From NCBI GenBank assembly GCA_037157565.1, contig JAZHRO010000002.1:71631001-71695000 (forward strand): DNA of 64,000 nt, read 5' to 3'. The notes under the pieces are model-generated. The model was not told the origin of the DNA. It made no database searches and saw nothing but the letters and a program-made list of their open reading frames with translations. The stretch comes from Thalassia testudinum. Its lineage: Eukaryota > Streptophyta > Magnoliopsida > Alismatales > Hydrocharitaceae. Of the stretch, positions 45,306-56,900 are shown piece by piece (positions within the stretch are counted from its first letter, which is position 1; every line of letters starts with the position of its first letter). A program made the position numbers and the translations under genes.

Positions 45306-46029
45306 CTTAGGGTAACACCATGCTGATACAGATGTACATGAATTGTTAAACTTGTAAGTATAAATTAACTACATTAACATTTCAAAGGATACGATTATGC
45401 CATGTGTCCGTTCATAAATATACAAATAGTAACAAGTAAAACATAAGATCTTATTAAAGATTCTTTCAGTACTTATTTGTCAGAGCCATTTTTAGACATC
45501 ATTCTAATATATATAAAAAGACATATAATCCAAGAAAAGACAGAGCTTCAGGATGTTAGGTCATGTGTAGTAGAAAGATTGCGCATATAATTCCCTTAAC
45601 TTTGAAGTTAAATTTAAGTAATTAGTCCCCTTATTCATTCTGTACTTTCCATGAAGTCATTTATTCTATCAATGAATAATACTCAAAGGAAATACCGATA
45701 AGATTAAGTAACAACATCATTACATTAAAGTAAACTAGCTACATCGCCATGCATTACATTAAAATGTTCTCCCTAATCATCCCATCACCTTACCATTATG
45801 GTATGTTACATGAGTTAAAACTTCAAACTTGAAATAGTGGAAGGAAATATCTAAAACCCAGGATCATAAGCCTCCTCAGCAACTTGTATTGGACATATCG
45901 TCGTCCTTGTAACCACCTGTAATTTTCGGGTAACTGTCGCAAGGAGTACACTATTAGTAAAGAAAACAAAGAATGTATTTTTTTCATGCATAACATGTTC
46001 TACATGGATACTTGCCTGCTCCTACCGGT
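45306..46029. other. AT-rich region without a gene
   Basis: Between the gypsy border and Myb/SANT segment C. No open frame of note, no recognised repeat. Confidence 0.6.
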
Positions 46030-46312
46030 GCTCCCCAACCCAAGGCCGTAACATATGGTCATTCCAGTCTCAATACCATGCTCAATGTAGAATGAGTGGG
46101 TTTATAAAATGAAACGACTCCTTCAATCATCCCCACATTACCTTCAACTGTGTTAACGGAACGGGGAAGTTGAACTCCAATGAGAACTCAGCTCGAACGA
46201 GGGACCAAGTATACGAGGAGAAACAACCACCAAAGTAGTCACCAGAATCCCTCCTTCGAATAAGTGATTGCAACAGGAAAATCTCCTGAGTGTCATTTAC
46301 GTGCGAAGGCAC
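46030..46312 (-). pseudogene. Myb/SANT-like domain (segment C)
   Basis: Minus-strand EIFLLQSLIRRRDSGDYFGG, then SYTWSLVRAEFSLEFNFPV and LTQLKVMW followed by a stop. The pattern (E-x-x-x-LL, W, EF, QLK-x-x-W) is that of a Myb/SANT-like DNA-binding domain. It stands on the same strand as segments A, B and D. Confidence 0.55.
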
Positions 46313-47202
46313 ACTACAATATCGACCATTGAAGTAAGTGTCAATGGGAGGAAAGTATCAAGTATCCGCAATTCATAGTTGTCAAGTTTATAAGACATTA
46401 TTTGCATAGCAATATCTACCATAAAAGTAATTTTCGATATGACATTCGTTTACGCTATTAGGGGCATATATTATTAGAATGAATCTATGATAACATCTTC
46501 ATTATAAACTGAATAACAATCAACACAACAATAACTTTCACGTATAAAAGAAGGCTTTTAATATGTTTCCTAACTTCTAATATGTTAGCATGACATACCA
46601 TGATCTCTTGCCTCAAGCAAGCAAAATGTGTGTCGTACTTTCCTTCGACATTTTCCTTCCTGCATGTCATATAATGTTTTTTAGAGGCCTGGACTCACAT
46701 GCAGAAGTCACACACACCAAACCTACAAGTGTAAAACTGTTGTCCCTTACTTCATTCCTTTGACGATGTCCTCGGAATAGTTGGGACTTGGCAATTGCAG
46801 TTTGGCCCCCTCCTACTGCATGAAAGGGACGATCCGTTTATAATCATTTGCATAATTTTGAAATATGTAATCACTTTAAAAGTTATTTATCAGGAATGAT
46901 AATCAGACCTTACCACTCTCACATTTACACTGATAATAATTAATGTGTCACATGAGAAGTTATCAGAAACATAACATTGAGGTACTACATACGCATGGAA
47001 ATTTTCATGTAAGACTCTAGCTGAAAGCGTACTTCCTTCGACAACCTTCCCCTTTACATGAGATCCATGATGTTGCAGATAAGACAGAATTGGGGAAACT
47101 GCCATCCTATCAACCAACGATACCAAAAATTGATCTATATTTAATAACAGAAATAAAGTTTTAGTACGTATTTAATTAGATGGCTATGTTTGACTTAATG
47201 TG
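46313..47202 (-). other. Spacer between Myb/SANT segments, only short open frames
   Basis: Minus-strand frames at 46485-46670 and 46890-47126 have no recognised domain. They may be decayed exons of the same gene, but I cannot show it. Confidence 0.4.
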
Positions 47203-47508
47203 TTAACTTATATTTGCCCACGCATCAGAATCATCATTGGGAAGGAGTATGTCAAGTTCATCATCCCAACTCCATCGCGTTTCAATAATTAGTCCCATAA
47301 TGTAGTAGTAGATCCTTCGAAGATAAATCCAACAATCACAAATATTTTTGCTTGTTATCTCCACTTGAAACTCCTTCTTGAATTCATCACTCGTTCTCAC
47401 CAACACGTCTTCGTTAAAATCAAAACCTACTGAACCACCTTCTAACGTCCTCGATTTTAATTCACATAGTATGAATATTTCCTCCTCTTTGGTAAATGAA
47501 GTGGACAT
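47203..47508 (-). pseudogene. Myb/SANT-like domain (segment B)
   Basis: Starts MSTSFTKEEEIFILCELKSR. Continues FDFNEDVLVRTSDEFKKEFQ, then ITSKNICDCWIYLRRIYYYI and WSWDDELDILLPNDDSDAW. This is a nearly complete Myb_DNA-bind_3-type domain of 101 residues without an internal stop; it ends at a probable donor site (GTATAAG-like). Of the four segments it is the best preserved and could be a real exon. Confidence 0.6.
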
Positions 47509-47859
47509 GGTAAATGTCTTATATGAAAATGAAATGTTAGGATAATTGAAAGGACACTCGTACCTACTTTAAGTATGTGCAACCAAAAAATTCCACCACA
47601 CCAAAGAAATTAACGTACATAAAAAATATATGTGTAATGAAATTAACAATCGTAGCTAACTCGAACATGGTAACTGAAAATAAGTTCACGGCTATATGCC
47701 ATACAAAGGACATTAAAATATTATAGAACTGATAGACGACCAATGCAACACAAATCTATGAAATAACTATGGCAAATAGGTAGAAAAGAAGATAACTGAT
47801 AACTGGAATAAGTCACTTACAAGAACGTGATGGAAGGTAGGCCATTCACATTAATGTAC

Positions 47860-48280
47860 GCTATCGTCAACCATCAAGTCAGGTAGAAGATGTCACAAAT
47901 TGCATCAAAGTACACGTACATGTGGTCCCTTAGCCAGCAGTACTTCTTGTCGACCTATGAAAGAAGGATATCCTTCATGAAATATGTGATATGAAAGTGA
48001 AGATATAAGGGAACATTTATGACAGGTCTTATGTACTTACGTAAACCCAAACCTCCTCCCCACCTCGTGCAGTAAGCATCGTGGACTCCTCATCCCACTC
48101 CCACCTGTAAAAGACAATCATTTCAATTATAAAATTGTAGGTTGTCTTCATCATTATCCAAGAACTTTTGATAGCATTGACACTAATGTGTATGCCGTAA
48201 TGGTCTTTCATCTTCCTAGTCGTTGCACGCCAAGCTGTAGTCTTGAAGGCCTTAGATGTACTCCCCTTGAGCGTATCTCC
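47860..48280 (-). pseudogene. Myb/SANT-like domain (segment A) with following exon
   Basis: Minus-strand SKAFKTTAWRATTRKMKDHYG, then VNAIKSSWIMMKTTYNFII and WEWDEESTMLTARGGEEVWVYV, ending at GTAAGTAC, a good splice donor. The next segment (about 47955-47870) reads VDKKYCWLRDHMYVYFDAICDIF, matching the conserved region just after the domain in such proteins. The methionine at 48211 is inside the domain and is not the true start. Confidence 0.6.
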
Positions 48281-50697
48281 TTCGCAGGAAGGAGAGAAGG
48301 GTCAATTCCTAATCTTTCATCATAAGTGTTGGCATCCTAACAACATGTTGGATTTGTTAAAGTAGTAGATCCCATGAACATACAACGTTGAATTACTATA
48401 TAATTTTACATTCGATGAAGAAAGAACTTGTGAAAGTGGTCAATGACTATTTCTGTACAAACCCATGAAGATAGAAGCTGTGAAATAAGAATAAGAATGT
48501 GAACATCAACCAAAAAAAAAGATGGTAATTGATGAGAGCTCATCATGAGCTATAACTAGCTCATTTTGACCCAATAAAGAAGATAAAAGCTCCTACATAA
48601 CCTAGAAGAAGGCCTAACTGAAGGAACAAGTGCTCTGAGAAGAAAATAGGAAATAAAGGTTAAAACTGCAATTTTACCATTGCAGTACATAAACGGGATT
48701 TCTCAGAGGCAAAACATAGGTCAAATGGTCTAAATAAGATAAAAAGTGGGTTAAGTTAATCAGAAATGGGTTTATGTGCAATCTAAGAACTAAAAGACAC
48801 TTGGTAACCCTAAAACATACCCGCTTAAATTAACAAGGTTCCGATCAGAATAAAAATCAAGTAAACCCTCTAAAAATCATAGAAAAACATCCTCTAGGGT
48901 TTAGAACACTTAATTTGGCCTTTGGAACCTAGTCTGACCTAGATCAGGGTCCTAGCTCCTCAATTAACCTAATTTGGGTTTTTACGCAAAATGTCCAGTC
49001 AAACGAGGTCAAAACTAAAATCCAACTTCACCATTGTATTCCTTAGGTCAAAATTAGGTTTGTACCAAAATTTGGACCTAAGGAGAGGTCATCTTGACCT
49101 ACTTTACAATTTAGTACACCCAAATCACAAATAGGTCCCTATCTTTTGAATATCCTTGCAAAGAGCCCCCAAATTCTTCTCCTCCTTTGCAATCCGGTCC
49201 TGCTGTCATTGCTAGGGCAGAACCGAGCTCCGGCGAGGTTCGGAGAGGGATTGCTCTCTAATCCCTCAGAGATTCCCTCCCAGAAATGGAAGGGGGATTC
49301 TCTGAGGAATTCCCTTCCTTATAAAGCCAATTACAATCGCTGGTGTGAACCCAATCTCTCGTGCGAACGCACGAGAGATTTGGGTATCCACTTTCCTTCC
49401 AACTCCGGCAAGCCGGCAGACCTAATTGCGCGCTCTCCACGCGCTGACAGGAGCGGCCAGCACCTATAAAACACCCCCCAGACCCTGCCGCAGGACCCGA
49501 GCTTGATTTGGCCGAGTGTCCACCCCCAATTCGTCTCCTCCTGCCCGGCCAAAAGTCCCAGCAAGCTTCGGCGAGCCCCCCTCCCCTCCCTCTTCGCTCT
49601 ACCACAAAACCAGTGGCAGAGTTAGCTTCCTGACTTCCCTCCGCGTCGCGCAGTACCCGTGCACGCCGCCTCAGCCCCGTCGTCGCCGCCGTTCTCCCCC
49701 ACTGGGCATCATCTTCTCCGGCGACAGCAGGTACTGTTGTCCGCCTTCCGTCCCCTTTCGTCCTTACAATTAGGTTAGAACTCCTCTCCATCCTCTCCTC
49801 TCTCTTTTCCCCCTGTTATCTCATCTGATCACCCCTCGACCGACGCTGACCACCCTCATCTTCCACATCACCAACCGACCTCCGGCGAGCCGCTTCCACC
49901 ATTCCAGCCCCCCACACGGCTCGCCAACCACCTCGAGAGCTCCGCCTCACCACCAGGAACTCGCTCCACCCCACAACTGCCACTCCAGACCTCCATAATC
50001 ACCCCCCGACCAACCCACCATCTCCGGCCACAGGTTGACCTAGGCACGCACGCCTAGGCCGACCTGCGGCCTGCAGCATCGTCCACCGCCTTCGCCGTGC
50101 CACGGCGAAGGTTTCCAGCTATTCTGATTGGGCCAATAGGCCGTTCTATTGAATGTCAGGTGTACGCCCCAGCCGCCATTAACAGCCGAAGCAGCAGGGA
50201 GCTTGGAGCAGCAGCAGGCGTCAGGCTTCCCAGGCGGCAGGTGCAGCAGACTCTCGCAAGTGTCGCGAAGCAACCGAGGCCAGCTAGTAGCGCAGAGGAG
50301 TCAACAGCTTGGGCAATCAAGCGACAAAACTCTGCGGGCGCGCGTGAAGGCGAGACCAGATAGTCCCACATCGTGGGATTGCAACACTCAGGTACCGTAT
50401 AAGTTGTTTTTGTGTTTTCGTCTTAGTGCCTCCGTAAGCACAGGGGTGAGGTCCCTCACTGACCCCACACCCGCCTCGTCCGCGGCTTGACCCCGCGGAT
50501 CTGGCGGATCCGACCCGACCTAGACCTACGCACTCCTCGCGCATCATCACTTGCCGGTGCGCCTGGTCCCGGGTGCGAACCCGACCCAACTACCCGTGTG
50601 GCTCTGGGAGAGCGTCCCTGAGTGAATTGCTTGAGAGAGAGAGACGCGTGGGTAGAGGGAGAAAGGATAGGTTTTGCTCTGTGTAAGCACAGGCTGA

Positions 50698-50945
50698 ACG
50701 TTGAGGAAGAAAGACTTGGTCGCGAGAAGGAAAAGAAAGAAGGAAGAAGGAAACACAGGAAGAACAGAGAGACCAAGAAGTCTTCACAGGAGAAGAAGAA
50801 GGAGCAAGACAGAGAAGAAACAAGGCAAAGAAGAAGAAAGAAAGAAGCCTTCGCAGGAGAAGAAGAAAGAGAAGAAAGGAAAGCAAACACAGCAGCAGAA
50901 AAAGAAGAAACAGAGAGACTGCTGAGGAAGAAGAATAATCAAGAA
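50698..50945 (+). repeat. Purine-rich (GAA/AAG) tract in solo LTR 4
   Basis: About 250 bp dominated by G and A, with GAAGAAGAAAG-type words. It accounts for the Lys/Glu/Arg-rich open frames seen on the plus strand and the Phe/Leu/Ser-rich ones on the minus strand. Confidence 0.8.
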
Positions 50946-50965
50946 GAAAAGGGAACCTACTTTTA

Positions 50966-50993
50966 AGATGTCTGATCTTGTGATCAGACGTCC
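50966..50993. promoter_or_regulatory. Single AGACGTCT-type dyad in solo LTR 4
   Basis: AGATGTCT and AGACGTCC with start-to-start distance 20 bp and spacer GATCTTGTGATC. The inner part GTCTGATC-TTGT-GATCAGAC is a perfect inverted repeat. Same layout as the dyads in solo LTRs 1-3 and the nested LTR. Confidence 0.65.
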
Positions 50994-51339
50994 AATTTCA
51001 TTTCTTTTTGTCCTAACTACTTTTAATCGCATACATTCATAGTTGAATTGATATTTTGAGTAAATTAGAGTGTTCAATTACATTTTGACTAGTAGTAAAT
51101 TCCATTTGCTCCCTGTGATCGACCTCGGATACTCCGATCTTTGAGTAATAAAATTCTTTATATATGTTTAAACGCTTTGTCGGTTGTGCTACAACGTGAT
51201 ATACTTTAAACCCGCACAAAACGTTGACAACAGTAATATTTACGGCGGTATATTACATGAAGGTACAAGCTGTGGAGAAATGTACTTGTTTACGTCAACG
51301 GGCGGTTGGATTGGTACAATAATCATTCCACACGTTCAT

Positions 51340-52400
51340 CGCAATCCTTTCAGATGGGAATCTCCCCATGTAAGTGCTGGACATGTGAATGATTGATGTG
51401 GCTCCTTGTCATCATGGTTAGAGCCATTCCATTTACGAATCCGTGTAAGGGTGGTTCGGGGGAACTATTTGTCTGTACCGTATGTCCTAATGAAGTTGTA
51501 AATAATGCATGTGACACGGACAACATGTCTTTGTATGGACAATGAGTACTCTCTCATATGCTTGAGACATTCGAATCATTTCTTCCAAACGTCAAAAGTT
51601 CACTCCACACATCCTGGAAGGACCACATGACGGTGATTGAATAACTCCTTGTAGTTATTAGCTAACCCACCTCTAACATGCTACTCAGGGAGGTGGTAAG
51701 TGGTTTGCCTATACGAGGAAATAAACTCATTAGTATTTGCATATCTACAATCAACTAGGTAATGATAACCGTTTAGAATAGAGAAGCCACCCGACTCCAA
51801 TGCAAACTTGAGGACCGCCATATCACTAGCTAAACCCTCATACCCAGCAACGACGTATGTGAATAGGAGGTTAAAGTCAACAACAGTCATAACATTCTGT
51901 GATAACTCAAGGTGACGATTCCAATATCTAGTCTCCTCAAATCTCAGGATGCAGGCTTTCATGTGACAACCATCAAAGGCTCTAATTACTCCTTGCACAC
52001 ATGTTACGACTCCATAAACATACATGAAGGATCGTTGGAAACCTTTTCTTGCCCATTGTCAGTTAAAGGGGACTAACCTCGAAGTATGGGAAATACTTAT
52101 GGTTGGAAGATATGAAATATGCGGTCTGAGTGGGGTGCGGATGTATGAACATCGGCTTGATGCATAAGATCGCATCAAGAACAGAGCTAATATGACAACT
52201 TATTGTTTCTCTTGAGTGTTGGAATCGCTCTTGAAGGTCACAATTTCCCACTGCATGACCGAAGGCGTAGAGGAAGATGCATACTTACTCAATAGTCATC
52301 ATATTTTTTGTCTCACATAACCCACCATGAATTTCCAACAACTGCACAAATGACTTCAGAACATCGGGGTGCAACCTAAAGGTTTAGTATGATCGAACCT
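51340..52400 (-). pseudogene. PIF/Harbinger DDE transposase
   Basis: Minus strand. LHPDVLKSFVQLLEIHGGLCE, then IFLYAFGHAVGNCDLQERFQHS, ETISCHISSVLDAIL and HKYFPYFE, with a splice donor at about 52077. Then VIRAFDGCHM (first Asp, the GAIDGTHI block), LSQNVMTVVDFNLLFTYVVAG, SDMAVLKFAL (second Asp), YHYLVDCRYAN and KELFNHRHVV. Next VECTFDVWKK (the Glu) and CLKHMREYS, ending IIYNFIRTYGTDK. All three catalytic positions survive, but stops after HLPE, after DVWKK and after GTDK break the frame. The paired Myb-like gene lies upstream at 52866-54048. Confidence 0.82.
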
Positions 52401-52865
52401 CATGATCATCCATCATCTCACTAATTCATACATGATCAACATAAAGGGTAGTGTGAATCCACCTTGGAACTATACACCGCACCCTCTCCTAATTCCTTTC
52501 AAGGTCTTCTTCCTCTTCTTGCAATAATTCTGTCGCATATTGCAAGTTTTGTACAACTACGGATAGGTGAATTTGAGAGTATAGATACCATTGTCTATAG
52601 TCCATTCTAAGGGATGGCAAACACCATACAAGTTTCACAAAGTTATAATTAACCCAAAAGGCAATAACGATCAGCATAATTCTTCCTTCTTACAATGCAT
52701 AGAAAACTTGTAAAATTCAGAACTAAGGAACCAAAAATTAGGATTTTGCATGGTACAGCGATAAGTTCATTCAAGAAGACAATACATAAAATGAAGAAGA
52801 TCGACATAGATAGGAAAACATCGATTGAGTCCATGTCATTCATGAACATGTCATATTCGAGGTGT
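52401..52865 (-). other. Probable N-terminal or intergenic part of the Harbinger transposase gene
   Basis: A minus-strand frame with a hydrophobic stretch (DVFLSMSIFFILCIVFLNEL) lies just upstream of the transposase, but I cannot align it with the usual N-terminus. It may be intron or spacer. Confidence 0.3.
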
Positions 52866-54048
52866 CAGCTATCCCTTGAAGTTCTGCAATTGGAACTCCA
52901 ACCAATTATCTATTCGGTAATCGGGTAGGTCCAGCATGCCTAAGAATGTATACCTCTTTGGGGCATTCTCAAATAAAGTGAGAAAAGCGGAGAACTTTGA
53001 TGGGTCAAGGTTAGGCCTCATTCTGTGTAAGGCAGCGATGGCTTCCCTAATTCCACCAAGGAGGTCTACAGGCACATGGTACTTTTCAACCAACTTCTGT
53101 GCTGCTTCGGTAAGTTGCTTACCCCAAGTTCCACTATCTAAACTTGGTCCCCCACTATGACTCCTCTTCCCCTGATTGGTAGTGCCAAATTTACTTGACC
53201 TGCTGGGGGGCTGGAGTGCATGCCCTGCACCTCCTCGTCGTCGTCGTCCAGGTTGGTCATAACCTCCTTCCTCTTTTGCCTCGCAGATGAGGCTTCACCT
53301 CGACTACTTCGAGCAGCGCGGGATGGGTAAGTTGGCGTGTGCAATCTAATTGGCATAGCTGTTGTGGCATGATTGCTTGCCATAGCTCAATTACCAAAAG
53401 TAGTATCACGACCCCATTGCGAATGCATCTCCTCGTAGTACTTGAAGAGACTATTGCAAAACTTTCTATATCTCTCATTAATTTAAATGTACAAATATAT
53501 TATCATAGATATACATCGCATCAAATATTCCACAAACATAGTTCAATTACAAGATTAGTTACCTCGTTCCACGCCTCAAGATAAGGTTGACGAGAATTGG
53601 CATCATATACCTGACCACTCTCAAAAATCAGTTGGTAGAACTCAATGTAGTTTTTCTTCATTGTCTTCCACTTGTTCTAGATTTGCGCCTGAGTCATATT
53701 CAACTCTCATATCGAGTTGAACTTCAGGATGATCCTATCCCACCCTTGACTAGTAAAAGTCCCACCAACATATTTCTTGTTAGTCTCCTCCGTCTCCTTC
53801 ATCATGACAAGGAGACCCCTAGTTGCGAATGAGTTCCAATAGATGCAGGAACCTTGCTCATTCATCATTACATCATGTGGGTTTTGACTTCCAAAGTTGT
53901 TCCCCCCTTCGGTGGATCCACGAGGGACGTTATCGCCACTTGTTTGAAGCCCTGCATCTGAAGGTTCAAGGCGAAGATTTTCCGGTAGAGATGATTCGAA
54001 GAAATTCTCGTCAAGGAAATCATCCGAATAGGGGTTGTTATGATCCAT
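52866..54048 (-). pseudogene. Harbinger-associated Myb/SANT-like protein (ORF1)
   Basis: Minus-strand start MDHNNPYSDDFLDENFFESS. The domain region has FTSQGWDRIILKFNSI, then MTQAQI-x-NKWKTMKKNYIEFYQLI and GQVYDANSRQPYLEAW. After a likely intron (about 53570-53480): YRKFCNSLFKYYEEMHSQWG, a Ser/Arg-rich linker with RQKRKEV and an acidic patch, and the C-terminal region DLLGGIREAIAALHRMRPNL, KFSAFLTLFENAP and FLGMLDLPDYRIDNW. This is the L10-interacting-MYB-like protein family typical of Harbinger partners and their host relatives. Stops after FNSI, after TQAQI and after TFGN make it a pseudogene. Confidence 0.72.
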
Positions 54049-54103
54049 TGGATTGTGTTTTCAGGAGTGAGTCAGGAGTTAATAACTTTTTGTTGTATAT
54101 TTA

Positions 54104-56499
54104 GACGATACCATGTCACCTACTGCATTCTAATGTGTAACACAGTATGATAGAGGTCATTTAACTATAATATTGTTGGTATAAATCTATCGTGTTTAAT
54201 GAGAGTCATAAGTGGTTGTTACTGAATTTAATTCATAACATCTCATGATATCGACTGCCATCATATTATACTGTATAAATTGTAGAAATCCTACATTTCG
54301 TTTCATTTGAACTTAGTTAGGTTTGATAATCTTATTAAATTAGGCCAAAGGTGCATTGGCCTTAACTTAGTAGAAACTAACATATCTTTCGATGAGCGTT
54401 TGTGTGAAGACTTAAATAAAGTTTTCAAAGTTTAAGTTATTAAGATGGCTAAATATGTAAGTGGTGAATGACTTGTGAGTTACAAGTGATATATGAGTTG
54501 ATATGTTGTAAGTTGTATTTTTATATTTATATTAAAAATGTAGACCATGTAGCGAAAGTATTGTAGTTATTTGTTTTGTATTTCATGTTAAATTCTTTTT
54601 TATTAATTTTTTGTTGGATAGTTAAGTAATGATATGATGTAACAAATAAATGGATACATTGTAAATAAGGATCTAAGATAACTTCTCTTGTAAATTTTCC
54701 CATTTTCAAGTCGCTGTGCATTTTAACCCGCCATGTAAGAGTAAACCCATGCGCGAGAGACAATCCAAATTAACCCTCGAGGTTGATGGTAGAAAAGGGC
54801 GTGTGTTCATGATGTTTTCATAAATAGTTTTGTCTATAAATGATGTATATTAAGAACATATAATTTCACAATAGATTGTGGCATAATAGATAAAGTATTG
54901 TCCGTAGGAGCCACTAAACGTGTGTTCGGATTCCTGTCCATGACTTAATTGTTACCGAAAGTTAACTTCCCATTGAACTTGATGAGAGTGGTCATATGCA
55001 ACTTTACCATGTAATGAACGACACTTCATGATAGATTGCAGCACGATTGATAACCTCATCTATCTTATAAGTAAAAAGAGAGTGCGTGACCCCTCCTGTC
55101 TCCACGTCACCTCCTCTCCCACCCCACGATCATCTATCTCGCTCCCTCTCCCTTCCCCGGTCCCTCTTTCTCCAAGTTAGGCCCAAAATTTAAACTCAAA
55201 AGTCCAACTTAAAGCTTATTTTATTGGTAATCTATATCATTATCAGTAATTTACTTTTTTGATAATCAATATCGTTATCTGTATTACTGGCGGACAGCAT
55301 GTTACATGTAAAAGTTGTGAATTTTCTTTTTTTGGGGTTTACAATATCGATGCAAGGGTTATATTTACATTTACGCATTAAGTTGAGTAATTAATTGACT
55401 CACAGATATAAATGAAAATAAATTTAATATTTGTTGTTCGTAACTAATTATGGTCACATAAATAATATTTGTTGATTGTATTTAAATATGATTAGAATAT
55501 TTATATTTAATATTTGTTGAATTTATCACAAATTTGGATAATAATTTTGTGATATATTAGATGACATATGCCCCCATCCCATACCACCAACCTATCTGAC
55601 CCATTGATTAGAAAATAAATCAAAATGGGGTTCTCACGAAAAAGTCCTCGCTTTCTTCCCCCACTGTTTACAAAATTTAACTCGTAGCGACCAAAGCAGA
55701 AACATAAAAAAAATAGAAAATCACAATCACCTCTTCTTTTCGTGGTCAAATAATTTCCTTTCTCGGTAACACGGTAAAATAAGGCTTGTTAATGTTAAAG
55801 CTACTTACCTTAACAATTATGATAAATTAATAAATTTTATAGTAAGAAATTCCACTGATTTGTTTCTCGTAAAGGTAAAAGAAAATAAAACAAACAAAGA
55901 TTATGTCATCCCTACAAATCGCGAGCTCACAATTAACTCCTACCAAAAAATTGGGACTTGCACTTCGTGGCGGGCAAAGATAGTTAAGAGTGCTATAGAT
56001 GTAGGTAAGAAATACATCGAAATAACTAAAATAATGGATGATAGAAAAATATCACAAATAAAATAACAGATAAGACATCTAAGAATTTCTTTCTAGATAA
56101 CTATAGGGCACCAACAATGTAGGTAATCTAGATGGATTAACATTGACCTATATCTTATAAGGTTAAAAGTAAGACATGGACTTTTGCATGATCATCAATT
56201 GGATAATTATTGTTCTCATTTTCAAAAGAAAAAACTAAGACATGGACTTAAGGTAAGAAAATGTAGCAATAGTTAGAAATCTTCCACACGTGAAGGACTT
56301 CTTCTCTCCACTCTATATATAGATTACACACCATCTCAAAATCAACAAGTATTCACACTTGTTGTTAAGATCATAGATTTTATTCTTCTTCTTTTGAAAG
56401 GGTTGAGATCATAGATATTAATTATTGAAAGCATGCATAGTATTCTTCAACACATGCATTATCCATTAATATGACCTAAAATAAAATAAGGCAAGAGAA
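54104..56499. other. AT-rich region without a recognised gene
   Basis: Only short open frames; none shows a domain. A CT-rich patch near 55090-55170 and a short minus-strand frame at 55507-55749 have no identifiable family. Confidence 0.6.
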
Positions 56500-56900
56500 A
56501 TATGGCAAAAGGAATTACCCAGTGAATCTCCTATTTCAAGCCACACAGGGGCCTCCCTACCATTATTTTGCATTTTGTCTCCAAAGATTAATTTTCCTGT
56601 GCAAGGTATGAGCTAAGTCGATGCATCAAAGTCCTACTTGAGCCAACCATTTTGTTTGTGGATCCATTTCTCTCGGAGTTCCAATAGCCAATGTCAAGAG
56701 GTGCATATTGCCTGACAGTTGAAGCAAAATCTTGAGCACCTTTAAGATTAGAGGAATTGTAACTCAGAAAAGAGTTTTCTACTTGTCAATAGATCAATTT
56801 CTTCTAGAAGATTTGTCGAGCACCATCTTCGTTGTAATTTGTAAACTACTTTGCACATTTGATATTGAAACGTAGGAAAATCCAACGAACTAAAACTTAG
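56500..56900 (-). pseudogene. Exon-like remnant of unknown protein
   Basis: Minus-strand translation gives a coherent stretch, LKGAQDFASTVRQYAPLDIG, then NGSTNKMVGSSRTLMHRLSS. After a frame change comes NGREAPVWLEIGDSLG. The composition is protein-like and unlike the surrounding AT-rich DNA. I cannot name the family. It may be a gene fragment captured by a transposon, or a decayed exon. Confidence 0.3.

Larger units (their letters stand above)
48530..51232 (+). mobile_element. Solo LTR 4, gypsy-like
   Basis: 2,703 bp starting TGATGAGAGCTCATCATG (itself a palindrome) and ending GTTGACAACA, flanked by a perfect duplication GTAAT (48525-48529 and 51233-51237). TATAAAA lies at 49465-49471, followed by a C-rich, then a strongly purine-rich (GAAGAAG) transcribed part. 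The open frames at 49146-50966 on both strands are low-complexity products and I do not count them as genes. It separates the Harbinger transposase from Myb/SANT segment A. Confidence 0.8.

Noticed and set aside
49258..49791. A 177-codon minus-strand open frame
   Set aside because: It overlaps other long frames on both strands in the GC-rich part of solo LTR 4 and has no recognisable motif; composition explains it.
50456..50966. Long Lys/Glu-rich (plus) and Phe/Leu/Ser-rich (minus) open frames
   Set aside because: Products of the purine-rich tract in solo LTR 4.
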